A stretch of 64,000 nucleotides of DNA, taken from Desulfobulbus elongatus DSM 2908 (GTDB lineage: Bacteria; Desulfobacterota; Desulfobulbia; Desulfobulbales; Desulfobulbaceae). This document shows positions 9,468 to 16,836 of the stretch, piece after piece. The stretch lies in assembly GCF_000621145.1 (NCBI RefSeq), contig NZ_JHZB01000016.1:42585-106584 (forward strand), read 5' to 3'. Made by a program: the position numbers and the translations under genes. The notes below the pieces were generated by a model. The model worked only from the letters and a program-made list of their open reading frames with translations, made no database searches and was not told the DNA's origin. Position 1 is the stretch's first letter. Every line of letters starts with the position of its first letter.

Positions 9468-10661
9468 TTACTTTCTGTCTCTCCACTTCGGAATGGGGTA
9501 AACATATTTGGCGCTGGCAGTGCTTTCCGGCCAGATAGTCTCGTGTTTGCCGTTGATCACCTGAAGCACCAGCGTTTCCATGAAATTCTGATTCTGGTAT
9601 CCATCTTTGTCCGCAAAGTGAATGGGGCCAAACGCCGTCATCATCTTGGTGGCTTTCATGGCGGCCCGAATATCGGCCGGATCCATGCTTTTTGACCGCT
9701 CGATCGCATCCTTGACGATATAAAGCGCAGAATAGGCCTCTGCCCCATGGTAGGACGGATAATCGCCAAACTTGGCTTTATACTTCTCGGCAAATTCCTT
9801 TGCTCCGGGATAGTTGACCTGGGTGCTCCACAGCGTGGCCGTTACCACGTACTCGGCGGCATCCTTGGCATTGTTGATGAACTCGGGAATGGCAAACCCT
9901 GCGGCACCGCCGGCAAAGAGCTTGGCCTCGATGCGCAACTCCTTGATCTGTTTCATCAGAAGGGAGGCATCCATGACGTAGGATACCATGTAAATGACAT
10001 CGGGTTTTTGCGCCTTGACCTTGGTCAGAATCGGCTTGAAATCCACGGCGCCTTTTTCATATTTTTCTTTGACCACCACCTTCATGCCGATCTTCTCGCC
10101 ATACTTTTCCATCTCATCGGCGCCGGATGTTCCAAAATCCGAACTCTCATATAAAATGGCGATGGAAGTCGGTTTGACGACCTGCGAAAGGAAAGAACCC
10201 AGGCCGGCGGCATAGTAGGCATTGGACGGGTTCATCCGGAAAACGTATTCATAATTTTGCTGGGTGATGGCGTCATCCGCGCCGGTCACCACCAGATAGG
10301 GGACTTTTCTTTCATTGGCCACTGCCGCGATGGCCTTGGAGCAGGAAGAACTGTAATCCCCGAAAATAATTGGCTGTTTTTTGACATCGATGAGTTTTTC
10401 GGCAATGGCGCGGGAGATTTCCGGTTTGCCTTGCCCATCTTCGAAATTGAGCGAAACGGTCATGCCTTTGATTCCGCCCTTGGCGTTGATCTCTTCCATG
10501 GCTATCTGGTACGAGCGCATTTCCATTTCCCCGAACTTGGCCTGGGCCCCGGTAAGTGGCAAAGGAATTCCCAACTCCAGTGTTTCAGCCGTAGCAGGGC
10601 CGGCAAAAGCGGCTCCGCATACGATTGACAGCATGAACATCATCACCGATAAGCGTTTCAT
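9468..10661 (-). CDS. livK: Periplasmic substrate-binding protein of the Liv-type ABC transporter
   Basis: 397 residues from the ATG at 10659-10661, which has a GGAGG ribosome site 7 nt upstream and opens a good signal peptide (MKRLSVMMFMLSIVCGAAFA); a longer open frame upstream lacks these. Mature part is a type I periplasmic binding fold: ELGIPLPLTGAQA near the start, DGQGKPEISRAIAEKLI, and ASLLMKQIKELRIEAKLF in the second lobe. It delivers ligand to LivHMGF. Ligand is unknown. Because its upstream region is related to that of the adjacent dctP and carries DctD-like sites, an organic acid is at least as likely as an amino acid. Transcribed toward livHMGF and the CBS/ACT gene. Confidence 0.88.
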   Translation of the reverse strand: MKRLSVMMFMLSIVCGAAFAGPATAETLELGIPLPLTGAQAKFGEMEMRSYQIAMEEINAKGGIKGMTVSLNFEDGQGKPEISRAIAEKLIDVKKQPIIFGDYSSSCSKAIAAVANERKVPYLVVTGADDAITQQNYEYVFRMNPSNAYYAAGLGSFLSQVVKPTSIAILYESSDFGTSGADEMEKYGEKIGMKVVVKEKYEKGAVDFKPILTKVKAQKPDVIYMVSYVMDASLLMKQIKELRIEAKLFAGGAAGFAIPEFINNAKDAAEYVVTATLWSTQVNYPGAKEFAEKYKAKFGDYPSYHGAEAYSALYIVKDAIERSKSMDPADIRAAMKATKMMTAFGPIHFADKDGYQNQNFMETLVLQVINGKHETIWPESTASAKYVYPIPKWRDRK

Positions 10662-10950
10662 ACCCCATCCTCCATTTTGATTTTTGGCGTGACAAACCCC
10701 GGTAACTTCATCTGCCGGCGGGAAAAGCGCCAAGAAGAGCAAGATACCGTCACCTCCAAACACAGCAGGTGGCTCCGTGCTCCTCTGACGCATCGCGAAA
10801 GTGCATTATCAAAAATCGATTCCGAACACCAGAAAAATATATCACTTTCTTTTCGTATGCTTTGTGGACGACGCACCGAGTCATCCCACATACAGCCATT
10901 CGACCGGCGCAAACCGGCTGCACCTCTGTATTGTGCTCCAAGGGTTGTTA

Positions 10951-10968
10951 TAGCAAAATAAAGACCAA
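10951..10968 (-). promoter_or_regulatory. Candidate sigma-54 (-24/-12) promoter of livK
   Basis: Read on the minus strand TTGGTCTTTATTTTGCTA: GG and GC are separated by exactly 10 bp, as in TGGCAC-N5-TTGC. The -12 half (TTTTGC) is good and the -24 half (TTGGTC) partial. Two palindromic sites lie about 80-120 bp upstream, the expected place for an enhancer-binding protein. The leader to the livK ATG would be about 280 nt. Confidence 0.5.
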
Positions 10969-11043
10969 CAAGGCTGGCAATGGATAACCGACCTGAATCC
11001 TGGCCAAATGGTGCTGCCATCCTCCGACGGCACCGGCAGAACA

Positions 11044-11090
11044 GGCGGATTTCCGCCAATCGGCTCGTCGTCGAGAGGGGAAATCCGCCC
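11044..11090 (-). promoter_or_regulatory. Tandem palindromic activator-like sites upstream of livK
   Basis: Site 1 is a perfect dyad GGCGGA-TT-TCCGCC (11044-11057); site 2 is an imperfect dyad GGGGAAATCCGCCC (11077-11090). Centres are 32 bp apart, about three helical turns. The core GCGGA-N2-TCCGC resembles, from memory, DctD binding sites described upstream of rhizobial dctA. The spacing is identical in the dctP copy. Confidence 0.55.
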
Positions 11091-11300
11091 AATTTCGGTG
11101 CCGGTGTTGTCCCGGTCAGGCAAACGTGACCTGGTGGCCATCAGAATCGTCCTATTTTGCCGGGAACGTTAAAGAATCCATTGTGCTCGCCAAGAGAGAT
11201 TGAAAAAATTCTCATGTTGCTTGCATGTCCTGCTTCACATGCGCAAAGGACAACCTGCCTCCTCCTCAAATCCTTTCTTTTCTTCTCCACCGAACGTCAC

Positions 11301-12308
11301 TCATTTGGTGAAACCTACCGCCTTCTGGACCGCATCGACGGTGTTCGCACCGATCCTGCTGGCCATTTTCTCATGCACCGGGGCCAATATTTTCTTGAAG
11401 GCGGCTCGCTGCTCAGGGGTCAGGGTCGTGACCTCGGTCTTGCCCGACGCCTTGACCAATTCCAGATCCTTGTCATTGGATTCCTTCGCGATCTTGTTGG
11501 CATAGTCGGTCGCCTCCTGCATGGCGGTCTCGAGCTGAGTACGGATATCGGCGGGGAGCCCTTCCCAGAACTTCTTGTTGACGATAACCGCATACCCCAG
11601 ATAACCATGCTCGGTGACGGTCAGGTACTTCTGCACTTCGTACATCTTCTGCGTATAAAAATTGGAGATCGGGTTTTCGGTACCGTCGACAACGCCCGTT
11701 TGCAGGGCCTTATAGACCGCGGAAAAAGCCGTGACTTTCGGAATAGCCTTCAGTTCGAGCATCTGCTCTTCAAGCACCTTGGAAGACTGGATACGCATTT
11801 TCTTGCCGTTCAGGTCTTCAGGGGTTTTGATCGGCGTATTGGCCGAGAAGGATTTGAAGCCGTTGTCCCAATAGGCGAGGCCCTTGATCCCCTTGGACTC
11901 CAACTTGTCCAGCAGCTGCCTGCCCACAGGGCCGGTGGTGACCTTGTGGAGGTCTTCGTAGCCGTTGAACATGAAAGGCAGATCAAACACCTCGAAATCA
12001 TTGATATCGAGTGGGCCGAATTTCGCCAGCGAGGGTGCCAGCATCTGCACCGAGCCGAGCTGCAGGGCTGACATCTCTTCCCTATCCGGGTACAGTTTAC
12101 TGTTCGGATAAACCTCGACCTTCACTTTGCCCTGAGTCAGTTCCCCGGCCCGCTTCTTGAAGAACTCGGCCGCACGCCCCTTGGGGGTGTCGGCTGCAAC
12201 GACGTGGCTGAATGTAATGACGATCGGCTCGGCATAGGTCGGAACTACCGGAAACATCGCGAGAATCGTCACTACCCCTATTGCCTTGGCTACTGCTGTC
12301 TTGAACAT
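11301..12308 (-). CDS. dctP: TRAP transporter solute-binding protein, DctP family (orphan)
   Basis: 335 residues with a clear signal peptide (VVTILAMFPVVPTYA, cleavage near residue 26) and the DctP hallmarks: ITFSHVVAADTPKGRAAEFF at the N-terminus, GKVKVEVYPNSKLY, the GKKMRIQSS block carrying the conserved carboxylate-binding Arg near residue 170, and PISNFYTQKMYEVQKYLTV in the second lobe. It captures a C4-dicarboxylate or related organic acid in the periplasm. No DctQ or DctM membrane genes are next to it in the window, so it must work with permease genes elsewhere or act as a sensor protein. Probable control by DctB-DctD is inferred from the upstream sites. Confidence 0.92.
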   Translation of the reverse strand: MFKTAVAKAIGVVTILAMFPVVPTYAEPIVITFSHVVAADTPKGRAAEFFKKRAGELTQGKVKVEVYPNSKLYPDREEMSALQLGSVQMLAPSLAKFGPLDINDFEVFDLPFMFNGYEDLHKVTTGPVGRQLLDKLESKGIKGLAYWDNGFKSFSANTPIKTPEDLNGKKMRIQSSKVLEEQMLELKAIPKVTAFSAVYKALQTGVVDGTENPISNFYTQKMYEVQKYLTVTEHGYLGYAVIVNKKFWEGLPADIRTQLETAMQEATDYANKIAKESNDKDLELVKASGKTEVTTLTPEQRAAFKKILAPVHEKMASRIGANTVDAVQKAVGFTK

Positions 12309-12413
12309 GATTTTTTCCTTGTGTGGTCATTTGATATGTTGAGCCATCCCGCACACAGTCACTCATCCGGACCAAGCGGGCCGCCTCTCTGTGTTGCCCT
12401 CCAACAGTCATTT

Positions 12414-12430
12414 TAGCAGAAGAAAGAGCA
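12414..12430 (-). promoter_or_regulatory. Degenerate -24/-12 promoter-like element of dctP
   Basis: Minus strand TGCTCTTTCTTCTGCTA, aligned with the livK element. The -12 GC is kept, but the -24 position reads GC rather than GG, so this is a weaker sigma-54 match than the livK copy. Confidence 0.35.
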
Positions 12431-12507
12431 GTGACAAGGTTGCAATAAAAAATTTCTATAATTTCAGAATGATACCACTGAGCGCCCATTGATGGCGCCG
12501 GCAAAAT

Positions 12508-12555
12508 GGCTGGATTTCTGCTGATTGCGTCCCTGTTGCCCGGGGAAATCCGCCC
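12508..12555 (-). promoter_or_regulatory. Tandem palindromic activator-like sites upstream of dctP
   Basis: Degenerate site GGCTGGATTTCTGCT (12508-12522) and site GGGGAAATCCGCCC (12542-12555), centres 32 bp apart as in the livK copy; the second site is identical in both copies. Likely binding sites for DctD or another sigma-54 activator. Confidence 0.5.
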
Positions 12556-12802
12556 AATTTCCGTTGATGGTTTTGTCGTGGCCAGCGGTGACGGTGCGAC
12601 GGGATTGGAAAAGAGGACGTTTTCTGGTATGCAGGAACAGGAGAGCGACCCACCGGTATCGTGCAGCGCCATCCCGTGGGGTTTTCATCCACGATGCCGT
12701 AGTGCTCGTCAATCGCACCTGCCGTCACCCCAACCATGACCGGAAGAAGAGACGGCCATTTCTCCGTTCGTCAGTCAGTCGATATCTTCTCCTTACGGAA
12801 CA

Positions 12803-13849
12803 ATGCCCAGCGAACAGTCACCCCCCGCCACCTTCATCACCACTCCGGAGCATCTTGCCCAGGCCCTCGGCATTCCTGTCGAACCGCTACAGGCCGTGCA
12901 TGCCGTCTATCCCCTGCGGGTGAGCCGGTATTACCTCGACCTGATCAGGCAGCATGGCCTGCCGCTCTGGCGGCAGGCGATTCCCGATCCCAGGGAGCTG
13001 ACCGATTCAGTCGGCCTGACCGATCCCCTCGACGAGGAAAACCTGAGCCCGGTCCCCTGCCTGGTGCACAAATATCCTGATCGAGCCCTCTTCCTCGTTG
13101 CCGGCGAATGCGCCATGTACTGCCGGTTCTGTACCCGCAAGCGCAAGGTCGGCACGCCGGACATGATCATCGACGACGCCACCATTGCCGCCGGTCTCGA
13201 CTATCTCAGCCGCACCCCCGCCATATCCGACGTGCTGGTTTCGGGAGGCGACCCCTTCATGCTTCCCCTGGCCCGGCTTGAACGTATCCTCAAAGCCTTG
13301 CGGGCGATTCCCTCCATTGCCACCATCCGCATCGGCACCAGGGTCCCCTGCACCCTGCCCATGCGCGTCACCTCCGGACTGGCTGCGATGTTGAAAAAAT
13401 ATCATCCACTCTACATCAACACCCATTTCAACCATCCCACCGAAATCACCGCCGAAGCGGAATTGGCCTGCGCCCGTCTCGCCGATGCCGGTATCCCCCT
13501 CGGCTGCCAGACCGTCCTGTTGCGGGGGGTCAACGACAGCCCCGAGATCATCCGGGAACTGCTCTACCGGCTACTCCGCATTCGGGTGAAGCCCTACTAC
13601 CTCTTTCAAGCCGATCTGACCAAGGGGACCGATCATTTTCGTACCACCGTGGACACCGGTCTGGCCATCATGCGCCACCTGATCGGCCATGTCTCCGGCA
13701 TGGCCGTGCCCACCTATGCCCTGGATGCCCCCGGCGGCGGCGGCAAGATCCCCCTCACCCCGGCCTATATCCGTCGCTTGGACGACACGCTCGATTTCAC
13801 CACCTACCTGGGCCATGACTGCTCCTATCCCAACCGAATCGATCTCTGA
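12803..13849 (+). CDS. Lysine 2,3-aminomutase-type radical SAM protein (KamA family, short form)
   Basis: 348 residues. Radical SAM cluster CAMYCRFC followed by TRKRK; strong similarity in pattern to clostridial lysine 2,3-aminomutase: SGGDPFML, IGTRVP, NTHFNHPTEIT, LLRGVND, and the PLP-lysine motif DAPGGGGK. The Asp in FQADLTKG and the Asp in ALDAPGG correspond to residues I recall binding the lysine side-chain amine, so a lysine-like substrate is plausible. It is shorter than the roughly 416-residue clostridial enzyme, lacking the C-terminal extension, and close to EpmB length. No acetyltransferase (ablB) or EF-P/epmA gene is adjacent, so beta-lysine osmolyte synthesis versus EF-P modification is undecided. 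Confidence 0.82.
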   Translation: MPSEQSPPATFITTPEHLAQALGIPVEPLQAVHAVYPLRVSRYYLDLIRQHGLPLWRQAIPDPRELTDSVGLTDPLDEENLSPVPCLVHKYPDRALFLVAGECAMYCRFCTRKRKVGTPDMIIDDATIAAGLDYLSRTPAISDVLVSGGDPFMLPLARLERILKALRAIPSIATIRIGTRVPCTLPMRVTSGLAAMLKKYHPLYINTHFNHPTEITAEAELACARLADAGIPLGCQTVLLRGVNDSPEIIRELLYRLLRIRVKPYYLFQADLTKGTDHFRTTVDTGLAIMRHLIGHVSGMAVPTYALDAPGGGGKIPLTPAYIRRLDDTLDFTTYLGHDCSYPNRIDL

Positions 13850-13850
13850 C

Positions 13851-13885
13851 GGAGATTCTTCGTGCGTCCCCCTTGGAGAATCTCC
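13851..13885 (+). terminator. Weak hairpin after the kamA-like gene
   Basis: GGAGATTCT (13851-13859) pairs with AGAATCTCC (13877-13885) across a 17-nt loop, directly after the stop codon. No adjoining T-run, so termination is uncertain. Confidence 0.3.
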
Positions 13886-13955
13886 AAAAACACTCTATAT
13901 TAGATACCGATTGTTTTTTTTGGCGTTGTCAAACCCCTCCGGATGATCGACTCTT

Positions 13956-15557
13956 GTGGATACCAGGCGCATGTCGGGATCGAACAGCACTGCAGAACAG
14001 GTGTTGGAGCACGTTCTCGCTTCAAGGGATCTGCCCACCCTGCCCATCATAGCCACCAAACTGCTGGAACTGACCGCCCACCCGGAAACCACGCTCACCG
14101 ATATCGCCAATCTGATCAGCCAGGACATGGCGCTCTCAGCCAAGGTTCTGCGAGTGGCGAACTCGGCTTTTTACAGCTTTCCGCAACAGGTTTCGTCCAT
14201 CAACCAGGCAGTCTCGATTCTTGGCCTCAACGCGGTTCGCAGTCTGGTCCTGAGTTTTTCCCTGCTCTCCATGGGAAAACAGCGACGGCACGCACCCTTC
14301 GATTTCGAACAATTCTGGGAACGATCTCTGGTCGAAGCCGCGGCCGCCAAGTTGATCTTTGAGCAGGTGACCAACACCGACGCCGAAGAGGCATTCACCT
14401 GCGGCCTGCTGCAGAATATCGGGCAATTGGTGCTCGCCGTCACCCTGCCTCAGCAGTATGGCCAAGTCCTCGAACGCACTGCCCGTTCCTCCGGTCATGC
14501 CGCTTCAAACGCGGAGAGTGCGGAGGCGGAACTGGACATTCTCGGCATTTCCCATGCCGAGGTGGGGTATGCGGTGGCCGAAGCCTGGGGCCTGCCCGAG
14601 AGCCTCCTGCTCCCGATCAAATACCACCATCAACCCCTGGCATTTCAGGGGAGCAATCTGCGACACCAACAAACCATCCGGACCGCCCATCTCGCCAATC
14701 TGCTCGCCGAGCTTTTTTATTCAGACACCCCCGAGCATTATCACAAGCAGTTCCGCGCCGAGGCCAAGCAACTCCTCGGCCTCAAGGTACTGGGAGTCAA
14801 TACCGTGCTGAAAATGATCGATAAGGTCATTGATCAATCGGCGCAGTATTTCGGCATCAAGATCAAGCCCGTCAAATCGGTCGCGGAAATTCTTCAGGAA
14901 GCCAACCTTCGACTCAGCCTGATCAATCTCTCCTACGAGGAGATGAACCGCGAGTTGATCAAATCCAAGATGGAGCTGGAAAAACTGACAGAAGAGTTGG
15001 CCCAGAAGAACCGATTGCTGGAAAATCTGGCCAACATCGACGGTTTGACCGAGGTCAACAACCATCGCTTCTTTCAGAATTTCCTCGATTCGGAAGTCAA
15101 TCGCTCCATCCGCAACAACCGCTCCCTTGCCCTACTCCTGGCCGATATCGATCATTTCAAGAAATTCAACGACACGTACGGCCATCAAACCGGTGATTTC
15201 ATTCTCAAGGAATTCTGCCGCATCAGCAGGGAGGTCATTCGGGAGTATGATCTGATCGCCCGGTACGGCGGCGAGGAATTTGCCTTTGTCCTGCCCGAGA
15301 CTGGACCGGAAGAGGCTCTGCTGGTGGCGGAAAAGCTGCGGAAAACGACAGAAGACTATGTTTTTGACGACGGAACCAATGCCTACCGGGTGACCATCAG
15401 CATCGGAGCGGCCTCCGCCTTTCCGGCCAGCGATGAATTCGACAAGAACGACTTCATCGGCATGGCGGATGAAGCCCTGTACGAGGCAAAACATTCCGGT
15501 CGCAACAGGGTCGCCTTGGGAAACCCCAAGAAAAAGAAAAAATGGTTCGCCTTCTGA
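13956..15557 (+). CDS. HDOD domain - GGDEF diguanylate cyclase
   Basis: 533 residues from GTG 13956, or 528 from the ATG at 13971. HDOD domain at about 25-225 (DLPTLPIIATKLLELT, ISQDMALSAKVLRVANSAFYSFP, SILGLNAVRSLVLSFS), a helical linker with coiled coil (about 325-360), and a C-terminal GGDEF domain with intact active site YGGEEF and the product-inhibition I-site R-E-Y-D five residues before it. It should therefore make cyclic di-GMP and be feedback regulated. HDOD domains usually relay signals to stress or motility output without catalysis. Ends in a Lys-rich tail. It stands alone between a radical SAM gene and the CitE-like gene. Confidence 0.9.
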   Translation: MDTRRMSGSNSTAEQVLEHVLASRDLPTLPIIATKLLELTAHPETTLTDIANLISQDMALSAKVLRVANSAFYSFPQQVSSINQAVSILGLNAVRSLVLSFSLLSMGKQRRHAPFDFEQFWERSLVEAAAAKLIFEQVTNTDAEEAFTCGLLQNIGQLVLAVTLPQQYGQVLERTARSSGHAASNAESAEAELDILGISHAEVGYAVAEAWGLPESLLLPIKYHHQPLAFQGSNLRHQQTIRTAHLANLLAELFYSDTPEHYHKQFRAEAKQLLGLKVLGVNTVLKMIDKVIDQSAQYFGIKIKPVKSVAEILQEANLRLSLINLSYEEMNRELIKSKMELEKLTEELAQKNRLLENLANIDGLTEVNNHRFFQNFLDSEVNRSIRNNRSLALLLADIDHFKKFNDTYGHQTGDFILKEFCRISREVIREYDLIARYGGEEFAFVLPETGPEEALLVAEKLRKTTEDYVFDDGTNAYRVTISIGAASAFPASDEFDKNDFIGMADEALYEAKHSGRNRVALGNPKKKKKWFAF

Positions 15558-15802
15558 ACATCCCCGCCCCTTGGAGCTCCTTCTGCCACGAAGAACCGGC
15601 AGTATGGAAGCACTGAACCGTTTGGCGCGTCCGCCATTCTCTGCCACGTCGCCAAGCGGCTTCCTTTCCACGAAAAAAACGAAAGAAACAGTCAACATTC
15701 TGTCCGTTTTCTGATACGTTTGTTCGTCGTTTTCTTTGAAGTTCTTTCCTTTTCCCCGTGCACCGCACATCCTAAATCGCCCCCGAGGTCAAAGGAGGTT
15801 GT

Positions 15803-16720
15803 ATGAAACCACGTCGATCCAATTTATCCGTTCCGGGACATATGAAAAAAATGCATGGCAAGGCGAGTGACAGCCCGGCCGATGTGATCATGCTCGATCT
15901 GGAAGATAGTGTGCCGGTGGAGGAAAAGGCCAATGCCCGCGCACAAGTCATCGAGTCACTCCTGAACCTCGACTGGTCCCGGAAAACCGTCACCGTCCGG
16001 ATCAATGCCCTGGATACCCCTTTTGCCTACCGGGATCTGCTGGAAGTTGCAGAACAGGCCGGCCACATCATCGACGCCATCGTCATCCCCAAGGTCAACC
16101 ATCCGAGTGACATTTACTTCGCCGACCGCCTGCTCGACGGCATTGAATTGAACCGGAAAACAGCGGCGGCGCCCATCGGCATCGAGGCATCGATTGAGAC
16201 CGCTGAAGGACTTTTGCGGGCGACGGAGATCGTCACGGCCAGCAGCCGGGTCAAAACCCTGGTTTTCGGCATCGCCGATTACTCGGCGTCCATTGGCGCC
16301 CGCTTGGTGTCGATTTCCGGCCATGGCGAAAAAGAAGAAGAACTGTATCCGGGACATCGCTGGCATTTCGCCATCAGCAACATGGTGATGCATGCCAAAG
16401 CACATGGCCTGATGGCCATCGACGCCCCGTACGGGAACTTCAAAGATCCTGAAGGATTACGACGGTCAGCCGTCATGGCCTGTGCCTTGGGCTGCGATGG
16501 TAAATGGGCCATCCATCCATCCCAGATCGACGTCATCAACGACGTCTTCACGCCCTCGGCGGAGGAGATCGCCCTGGCCGCCAAGGTCATCGAGGCCAAT
16601 GCCCAAGCCAAATCGGAAGGAAAGGGAGCGATCGCGGTGGAGGGGAGAATGGTCGACCAGGCGACGGTGCGATTGGCGACCAAGCTGTGGGAGCAGGCGA
16701 AATATCTACGTCTGGTATAG
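15803..16720 (+). CDS. HpcH/HpaI-CitE family CoA-ester lyase
   Basis: 305 residues, with an excellent AAAGGAGG ribosome site. TIM-barrel lyase of the CitE/malyl-CoA lyase group: RRSNLSVPGHMKKM start, metal-binding VIMLDLEDSVP, an Arg-rich VRINALDTP strand, AIVIPKV, the acidic IGIEASIETAEGL, and KWAIHPSQIDVIN near the end. Members cleave or form malyl-CoA, citramalyl-CoA or similar beta-hydroxyacyl-CoA thioesters. The exact substrate cannot be assigned. Its position, convergent with the transcarboxylase operon, suggests a place in C3/C4 acyl-CoA metabolism. Confidence 0.85.
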   Translation: MKPRRSNLSVPGHMKKMHGKASDSPADVIMLDLEDSVPVEEKANARAQVIESLLNLDWSRKTVTVRINALDTPFAYRDLLEVAEQAGHIIDAIVIPKVNHPSDIYFADRLLDGIELNRKTAAAPIGIEASIETAEGLLRATEIVTASSRVKTLVFGIADYSASIGARLVSISGHGEKEEELYPGHRWHFAISNMVMHAKAHGLMAIDAPYGNFKDPEGLRRSAVMACALGCDGKWAIHPSQIDVINDVFTPSAEEIALAAKVIEANAQAKSEGKGAIAVEGRMVDQATVRLATKLWEQAKYLRLV

Positions 16721-16775
16721 ACAAGCGGTATCGAGCCGCTACCCGCTCTTTCCAAGGGAACGATTCACGCACAAA

Positions 16776-16815
16776 AAAAGGGAGCGCGCCCGTCAAGGCG
16801 GCTCCCTTTTCTCTT
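16776..16815. terminator. Bidirectional terminator between citE-like and transcarboxylase genes
   Basis: AAAAGGGAGC (16776-16785) pairs with GCTCCCTTTT (16801-16810), with an inner CGCC/GGCG pairing. T-rich on the plus side and a seven-T run on the minus side (16773-16779 complement), serving both convergent units. Confidence 0.85.
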
Positions 16816-16836
16816 TCTTACGCTGAGACCGTCGGA

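Larger units (their letters stand above)
10878..11130 (-). repeat. Duplicated regulatory module, copy upstream of livK
   Basis: This stretch aligns base by base, in the same orientation, with 12341-12592 upstream of dctP. Over the first 78 bp (10878-10955 versus 12341-12418) I counted 56 identical positions without a gap; the distal part with the palindromic sites also aligns, with a 3-bp indel beside the -24 region and a poorly conserved middle. It holds a -24/-12-like promoter and two palindromic sites. Confidence 0.8.
12341..12592 (-). repeat. Duplicated regulatory module, copy upstream of dctP
   Basis: Partner of 10878-11130, same orientation; see that entry. The conserved block ends 32 bp before the dctP ATG. 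The presence of the same module before two unrelated binding protein genes points to shared control or to copying of a promoter cassette. Confidence 0.8.
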
